DNA from: Micromonospora echinospora | GTDB lineage: Bacteria; Actinomycetota; Actinomycetes; Mycobacteriales; Micromonosporaceae | Direction: 5' to 3' | Length of the DNA: 64,000 bases | Assembly (NCBI RefSeq): GCF_900091495.1 | Contig: NZ_LT607413.1 | Location: forward strand, 2,852,001-2,916,000 | Shown here: one piece after another, positions 59,623 through 64,000 of the stretch | Numbering within the stretch: position 1 is the first letter of the stretch | Layout of the letters: the number at the start of each line of letters is the position of its first letter | The notes under the pieces: model-generated | Databases searched by the model: none | What the model was told of the DNA's origin: nothing | What the model saw: the letters and a program-made list of their open reading frames with translations, nothing else | Position numbers and translations under genes: made by a program

Positions 59623-61275
59623 ATGGTCTGTCGACCGCCCACTGTGCCAGACTCAGCGACCGTGCAGCAGCAGACAGCGGGAAGTTCAGCGCCGAACCTC
59701 GCCGACCGGGTACGCCGGGCGGCCGAACGTCGTCCCGACCGGGTCGCGCTGCACTGGCGCGACCGGACGATGACCTGGTCCGAACTGGACGCGGCGGTGG
59801 ACGGGGTGGCCCGCGCCCTCACCCGGGCCGTCCCGGCGGCCGATCCGACCGCAGGCGGACCGCCGGCCCGGGTCGCCGTAGCCCTGCCCAACTGCCCGGA
59901 CTTCGTGCTCGGCTACCTCGGCGCGCTCCGTGCCGGGCTGGTCGCCGTGCCGCTCAACCCCGGACTCACCGCCACCGAGCTGCGGCACGTGCTGACCGAC
60001 TCCGGCGCCGCCGTGCTGATCGCCACGCCGACCGTCGCCGACCTGGTCGCCGGGATCGCCACGGACCTGCCGGCCCTCACCGCCGTGCACACAGGCGTGC
60101 CGGACGAGCCGGGCGCGCCGGTGTCGTCGACCCGGGGCGGGGACGACCTCGCCGTGCTGCTCTACACCTCCGGCACCGAGGGACAGCCCAAGGGGGCCAT
60201 GCTGTCGCACCGCGCGCTGGCCGCCAACCACGAGCAGGTCGACCGGATCACCCCGCCGGTGGTCGGGCCGGACGACACCGTGCTGCTGGCCCTGCCGCTG
60301 TTCCACGCGTACGGGCTGAACACCGGGCTCGGGTCGGTGGTGCACCACGGGGCGACCGGCGTGCTCGTCGACGAGTTCACCACCGTCGGGGCGCTCGACG
60401 AGATCGCCCGGCACCGGGTCAGCGTGCTGGTCGGCGTACCGTCGATGTTCCAGGCCTGGGCGGCGGCGGGTGACACGGTCGCGGCGGCGACGGCGTCGGT
60501 CCGGGCCGCGGTCTGCGGCGCGGCGCCGCTGGAGCCGGCGGTCGCGGCGGCCTTCGCGGCGGTCGCCGGTCGTCCGGTGCACGTCGGGTACGGCCTCACC
60601 GAGACCGCCCCGGTGCTCACCTCCACCCTCGTCGGCGGGGAACCGAAGCCCGGCTCGATCGGGCGGGCGCTGCCCGGGGTGGAGCTCCGCCTGGTCGCGC
60701 CGGACGGCACGGACCTGTGGCGGGACGGCGTGACCCCGCCCGAGGACGACGCCGACGAGATGGACCTCGACGTCTCCTCGCCCGGCACCGACCCCGGCCA
60801 GATCGTGGTCCGGGGCGCGAACCTCTTCGCCGGCTACTGGCCGGACGGACGCGGCGGGCCGGGCCCGGACGGCTGGTGGGCCACCGGGGACGTCGCCTAC
60901 GCCGACGCCGACGGCGACCTCTTCCTGGTGGACCGGCTGCGTGAGGTGATCCTGGTCAACGGGTTCAACGTCTACCCGCACGAGGTGGAACTGGTGCTCC
61001 AGGCACATCCGGCGGTGGCGGAGTCGGCGGTGCTCGGCGTGCCGCACCCGCGCACCGGCGAGACCGTCCGGGCGTACGTGGTGCCGGCCCCGGCCGGTAC
61101 GGTGGGTGCCGAGGAGCTGCTCTCCCACTGCGCCCGGCACCTGGCCCGGTTCAAGTGCCCGACGTCGGTCGAGTTCGTCGACGCGTTGCCGCACTCGGCG
61201 ATCGGCAAGGTGCGCAAGACCCTGCTCCGGCCGCCCGCCGCCGGAGACGCCCACGGAGGTTCCGATGTCCACTGA
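59623..61275 (+). CDS. Acyl-CoA synthetase (AMP-binding)
   Basis: The 550-aa protein is an ANL-superfamily ligase: DLAVLLYTSGTEGQPKGAMLSH (P-loop-like A3), VHVGYGLTETAPVL (A5), and DGWWATGDVAYADADGDLFLVDRLREVILVNGFNVYPHEVEL (A7-A8), with catalytic Lys in PHSAIGKVRKTLLRP. Middle region FHAYGLNTGLGSVVHHGATGVLVDEF is typical of medium- or long-chain acyl-CoA synthetases. A polar insert (GVTPPEDDADEMDLDVSS) is unusual. ATG 59623 is uncertain: GTG 59644 and GTG 59662 are alternatives. The glutaredoxin gene overlaps its end. Confidence 0.75.
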   Translation: MVCRPPTVPDSATVQQQTAGSSAPNLADRVRRAAERRPDRVALHWRDRTMTWSELDAAVDGVARALTRAVPAADPTAGGPPARVAVALPNCPDFVLGYLGALRAGLVAVPLNPGLTATELRHVLTDSGAAVLIATPTVADLVAGIATDLPALTAVHTGVPDEPGAPVSSTRGGDDLAVLLYTSGTEGQPKGAMLSHRALAANHEQVDRITPPVVGPDDTVLLALPLFHAYGLNTGLGSVVHHGATGVLVDEFTTVGALDEIARHRVSVLVGVPSMFQAWAAAGDTVAAATASVRAAVCGAAPLEPAVAAAFAAVAGRPVHVGYGLTETAPVLTSTLVGGEPKPGSIGRALPGVELRLVAPDGTDLWRDGVTPPEDDADEMDLDVSSPGTDPGQIVVRGANLFAGYWPDGRGGPGPDGWWATGDVAYADADGDLFLVDRLREVILVNGFNVYPHEVELVLQAHPAVAESAVLGVPHPRTGETVRAYVVPAPAGTVGAEELLSHCARHLARFKCPTSVEFVDALPHSAIGKVRKTLLRPPAAGDAHGGSDVH

Positions 61276-61519
61276 CGCCCGGCTCATGTTGATCACCCGG
61301 CCCGGTTGCCACCTCTGCGACGACGCCCGGGAGGCGCTCGCCCGGGTGGTCGCGGTCACCGGCGACCGGTGGACCGAACGCGACGTCACCGGGGACCTGG
61401 AGCTGGAGCGCGAGTACGGCGACCGGCTGCCGGTGCTGCTCCTCGACGGCCGGGAGCACGGCTACTGGCGGGTCGAGGAGGAGCGGCTGCTGCGTGACCT
61501 CACCACCCCGCAGCTCTGA
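61265..61519 (+). CDS. Glutaredoxin-family small protein
   Basis: The 84-aa thioredoxin fold has the active-site CxxC in ITRPGCHLCDDAREALARV, a conserved TERDVTGDLELEREYGDRLPVLLLDGREHGYWRVEEERLL (cis-Pro region). It matches Rv0508-type glutaredoxin-like proteins that may use mycothiol. The ATG overlaps the previous gene end by 11 bp, so it is coupled. Confidence 0.85.
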   Translation: MSTDARLMLITRPGCHLCDDAREALARVVAVTGDRWTERDVTGDLELEREYGDRLPVLLLDGREHGYWRVEEERLLRDLTTPQL

Positions 61520-61539
61520 CCGCCGCGACCACCCCTGGC

Positions 61540-61545
61540 TATGGT
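61540..61545 (+). promoter_or_regulatory. -10 box of the HAD phosphatase gene
   Basis: TATGGT lies 6 nt before ATG 61552, leaderless spacing. Confidence 0.5.
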
Positions 61546-61551
61546 GACCCG

Positions 61552-62202
61552 ATGACTCCTGCGCGCCCCCATCTGGTGTGGGACTGGAACGGCACCCTGC
61601 TCAACGACCTCAGCCTCGTGGTGGCCTGCACCAACGCGGCCTTCGCCAGCGTCGGCGGACCGGCGGTCAGCGCCGACGAGCACCGGGTGCGGTTCCGCCG
61701 CCCGATCGCCGACTACTACGCCGAGGTGCTCGGCCGGGCCGTCGACGACGAGGCGTTCGGCCGGCTGGACAAGATCTTCCACGACGCGTACCGGGTCGGC
61801 CTGACCACCTGCGAGCTGGCCGGGGACGCCCGCTCGGCCATCGCGGCCTGGCCCGGCAGCCAGTCGCTGCTGTCCATGTGGTTCCACGACGAGCTGGTGC
61901 CGACCGTGCACACGTACGGGCTGACCGGGCACTTCCGCCGGGTCGACGGGTTACGGGCCGAGGTGGGCGGCGACCGCAAGGCGGAGTCCCTCCGGCGGCA
62001 CCTCGCCGAGCTGGGCGTCGACGGCGGTTCGGTGGTGCTGATCGGGGACTCGCTGGACGACGCCGACGCGGCCGAGGCGGTCGGCGGCCGGGCGGTCCTC
62101 TACACCGGCGGCTTCACCGACGCCGTCCGCCTGCGGGCCTCCCGCCACCCGGTGGCCGAGACCCTCACCGAGGCCGTCGAGCTGGCCGCCACCCTGCGCT
62201 GA
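61552..62202 (+). CDS. HAD-superfamily hydrolase
   Basis: The 216-aa protein has HAD motif I LVWDWNGTLLND (DxN variant), a cap region (ADYYAEVLGRAVDDEAFGRL), the Lys in GGDRKAESL and motif IV IGDSLDDADAAEAVGG. The second Asp of motif I is replaced by Asn (DWNGT), which is also seen in some PGP-type and Cof-like phosphatases. It could be a phosphoglycolate- or phosphosugar-phosphatase. ATG 61552 follows the TATGGT box. Confidence 0.75.
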   Translation: MTPARPHLVWDWNGTLLNDLSLVVACTNAAFASVGGPAVSADEHRVRFRRPIADYYAEVLGRAVDDEAFGRLDKIFHDAYRVGLTTCELAGDARSAIAAWPGSQSLLSMWFHDELVPTVHTYGLTGHFRRVDGLRAEVGGDRKAESLRRHLAELGVDGGSVVLIGDSLDDADAAEAVGGRAVLYTGGFTDAVRLRASRHPVAETLTEAVELAATLR

Positions 62203-62206
62203 GGGG

Positions 62207-62863
62207 TCAGGTGCGCAGGTAGGTGAGGACGGCCTGGACCCGCCGGTGCAGGTGGTGGCTGTCCGGGGGAAGGTCGAGCTTGGTGAAGATGTTGCGGACG
62301 TGCTTCTCCACCGCGCCGTCGCTGACCACCAGCGTCCGGGCGATCGCGGTGTTCGAGCGCCCCTCGGCCATCAGGGCCAGCACCTCGCGTTCCCGGGGGG
62401 TCAGCTCGCGCAGCGGGTCGTCGCGCCGCCGCCGGACGAGCAGTTGCGCCACCACCTCCGGGTCCAGCACGGTGCCACCGGCGGCCACCCGGGCGAGCGC
62501 GTCCAGGAACTCGTCGATCGCGGCGACCCGGTCCTTGAGCAGGTAGCCGATCCCGCCGCCGGCGCCGCCGGTGGTGGCGAGCAGATCGTCGGCGTACGAC
62601 ACCTCGACGTACTGGGAGAGCACCAGGATCGGCGTACGGGGCACGAGCCGGCGAACGGTCACCGCCGCCCGTAGCCCCTCGTCGGTGTGGGACGGCGGCA
62701 TCCGGACGTCCACGATCGAGACGTCGGGCCGGTGCGTCGTCACCGCCTCCACCAGCGCGTCGCCGTCCCCGACGGCGGCCACCACCTGGTGGCCGTTCTC
62801 GGTCACCAACCGGATGAGCCCCTCCCGGAGCAGTACGGCGTCGTCGGCGATCACCACCCGCAT
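62207..62863 (-). CDS. NarL/LuxR-type response regulator
   Basis: The 218-aa protein has the receiver (MRVVIADDAVLLREGLIRL, phospho-Asp52 in VSIVDVRMPP, LLKDRVAAIDEFLDAL) and a LuxR-type HTH (LTPREREVLALMAEGRSNTAIARTLVVSDGAVEKHVRNIFTKLDL). Its kinase is the next gene upstream, 46 bp away. Target genes are unknown. Confidence 0.9.
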   Translation of the reverse strand: MRVVIADDAVLLREGLIRLVTENGHQVVAAVGDGDALVEAVTTHRPDVSIVDVRMPPSHTDEGLRAAVTVRRLVPRTPILVLSQYVEVSYADDLLATTGGAGGGIGYLLKDRVAAIDEFLDALARVAAGGTVLDPEVVAQLLVRRRRDDPLRELTPREREVLALMAEGRSNTAIARTLVVSDGAVEKHVRNIFTKLDLPPDSHHLHRRVQAVLTYLRT

Positions 62864-62909
62864 GGTTCAGTTGTCTACCACGTCGACCTCGCCGGAGCGC
62901 CCGGCGGCG

Positions 62910-64000
62910 TCAGCCGGGCAGGAGAGCGCGGATCTCGGTGGGCCCGCCGGTGGGGCTGGTCACCTCCAGGACGCCGCCGCCGGCCCGGACCCGGTCGGCG
63001 ATGCCGGCCAGGCCGTGTCCCTTGGCCAGGTGCGCGCCGCCCTGCCCGTCGTCGACCACGCTGATCTCCAGGTGCCCGTCCCGCCGGCCGACGGTCACCC
63101 GGCACTCGCTGGCGCGGGCGTGCTTGGCCACGTTGGTCAGCGCCTCGGCGACCACGAAGTAGGCGGCGTGCTCCACCGCCGCCTCGGGCCGGCCGTCGGG
63201 GGTGCCGAGGTCCGGGTCGACCCGCAGCTCGATGGGGATCAGCCCACGTCCGGCCAGGGCGGCCAGGGCGCCGGGCAGGCCCCGGTCCACCAGGATCGGC
63301 GGGGCGATGCCCCGGGAGAGGCCACGCAGTTCGGCCAGGGTCTCCCGGGTCTGGTCGAGCGCCTCGTCCAGGGTGCGGCCGGCCGCCTCCGGGTCGTTGG
63401 CGAGCTGCTGCCGGGCGCGGCCGAGGTCCATGGCCAGCCGGACCAGGCGCTGCTGGGGGCCGTCGTGGATGTCCCGTTCCAGCCGGCGCAGGGCCGTCGC
63501 CTCGGCGGAGACCGCGGCCCGCTTCTGCTCCTCCAGCACGGTGATCCGGTCGCGCATCTCGGCCACCCCGGTCAGCATCGCCCGACCGAAGCCGGCCTGG
63601 ACCAGCGCGCAGCCCCGGACCACTATCGGCAGGGTGAGCAGGAAGAACAGCCCGATGGCGGTGTGCAGGCCGACCCGGGCCCGGGTGGTGTCGCCGAGCC
63701 CGAGCAGCTCGTTGAGTTCGACGTTCTCCGGGGGGTGCGGGATCGCCCAGTCGTACGTGGCGTAGAGCGTGCCGGTGAGGGCTACCGCCCACCAGGTGAT
63801 GGTCACCACGAAGGTGACGATCGCCACGGGCAGCCGGAAGATGCCGTGGGCGAGGTCGAGCCAGGACTGGATGTCGCGCATCGGCAGGAAGATGCGCCGC
63901 CAGGCGGTCGCACCGGGTTCCGGGAGTCGGTAGCGCGGTCGGATCCGGGGTTGCCGGCGGACGGCGGCCAGGCGCAGCCGTTCGATGTCGGCCAGTCCCC
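62910..64000 (-). CDS. Sensor histidine kinase, 5-prime part outside window
   Basis: The visible C-terminal portion of more than 360 aa is a two- to four-span sensor (IFRLPVAIVTFVVTITWWAVALTGTLYA, HTAIGLFFLLTLPIVVRGCAL) and a HisKA_3 kinase core: dimerisation box RRLERDIHDGPQQRLVRLAMDLG (phospho-His), and the HATPase with NVAKHARASECRVTVGR, ISVVDDGQGG and GHGLAGIADRV. The open frame continues past position 64000, so the start lies beyond the window. It partners with the NarL regulator at 62207. Confidence 0.85.
   Translation of the reverse strand, partial: GLADIERLRLAAVRRQPRIRPRYRLPEPGATAWRRIFLPMRDIQSWLDLAHGIFRLPVAIVTFVVTITWWAVALTGTLYATYDWAIPHPPENVELNELLGLGDTTRARVGLHTAIGLFFLLTLPIVVRGCALVQAGFGRAMLTGVAEMRDRITVLEEQKRAAVSAEATALRRLERDIHDGPQQRLVRLAMDLGRARQQLANDPEAAGRTLDEALDQTRETLAELRGLSRGIAPPILVDRGLPGALAALAGRGLIPIELRVDPDLGTPDGRPEAAVEHAAYFVVAEALTNVAKHARASECRVTVGRRDGHLEISVVDDGQGGAHLAKGHGLAGIADRVRAGGGVLEVTSPTGGPTEIRALLPG

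Noticed and set aside
59623..61519. Part of a biosynthetic gene cluster (AMP-binding protein)
   Set aside because: No carrier protein, condensation, ketosynthase or tailoring genes nearby. The AMP-binding protein looks like a stand-alone acyl-CoA synthetase next to a glutaredoxin-like gene conserved in actinobacteria.

Overview
The window is high-GC actinobacterial chromosome, most consistent with Micromonosporaceae (Micromonospora or Salinispora type). The evidence is very high third-position GC, frequent GTG starts, a mycothiol glycosyltransferase (mshA), an hbhA-type locus, BldC and a BldN-type sigma factor, and many genes with a TANNNT box only 6-8 nt before the start codon (leaderless transcription). 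Gene identities are read from motifs and from remembered gene order; no database search was possible.

Layout. 1-2.7 kb: a Cys-containing leader peptide, a rhodanese and its SseC partner, a DivIVA-like pair and a mini-GntR regulator. 2.9-7.9 kb: a TetR regulator, a small secreted protein, two hypothetical genes, and a debranching-enzyme-like glycosidase coupled to an SCP2-like protein. 8.0-13.9 kb: DsrE-like, micro-membrane protein, nitrobindin-like, aminotransferase class IV, Fur, YgfZ, BKACE and asparaginase II. 13.9-21.3 kb: hydrolases, the XRE-hbhA-DUF2516 operon with GTTAGC operator repeats, an SDR, a WYL regulator, and a coupled EI24-macro pair. 21.4-31.8 kb looks like an accessory insert: leuA divergent from a FadR regulator, a double GNAT protein, and a five-gene cellobiose-type ABC uptake, beta-glucosidase and LacI operon with two palindromic operators. 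31.8-43.5 kb: murB, SDR and methyltransferase, mshA, YbjN, a Rho_N protein, MFS, gpmA, and phoU divergent from senX3-regX3 (phosphate control). 43.6-62.2 kb: an Rv0495c-like protein, a frameshifted ppx, TIM-barrel isomerase, CGNR protein, ATP-grasp plus lipoprotein, proline dehydrogenase, PadR, a HELTH metalloprotease candidate, bldC, a 33-aa bS22-like protein, an epimerase, PlsC-like and SerB-like proteins, bldN with a DUF5667 partner, an acyl-CoA synthetase, glutaredoxin and a HAD phosphatase. 62.2-64 kb: a NarL-type two-component pair cut by the window edge.

Gene order from about 15 to 61.5 kb follows the M. tuberculosis Rv0474-Rv0508 neighbourhood, and 0.3-10 kb echoes Rv0812-Rv0815c, so most of the window is conserved core. 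Between genes lie four copies of one long palindromic repeat family, several terminator-like hairpins and three short tandem repeats. No CRISPR array, prophage, insertion sequence, tRNA or rRNA was found, and no clearly new multi-gene system. The most notable items are the cysteine leader peptide, the palindrome family, the ppx frameshift and the operator sets at the ceb-like, hbhA and senX3 loci.
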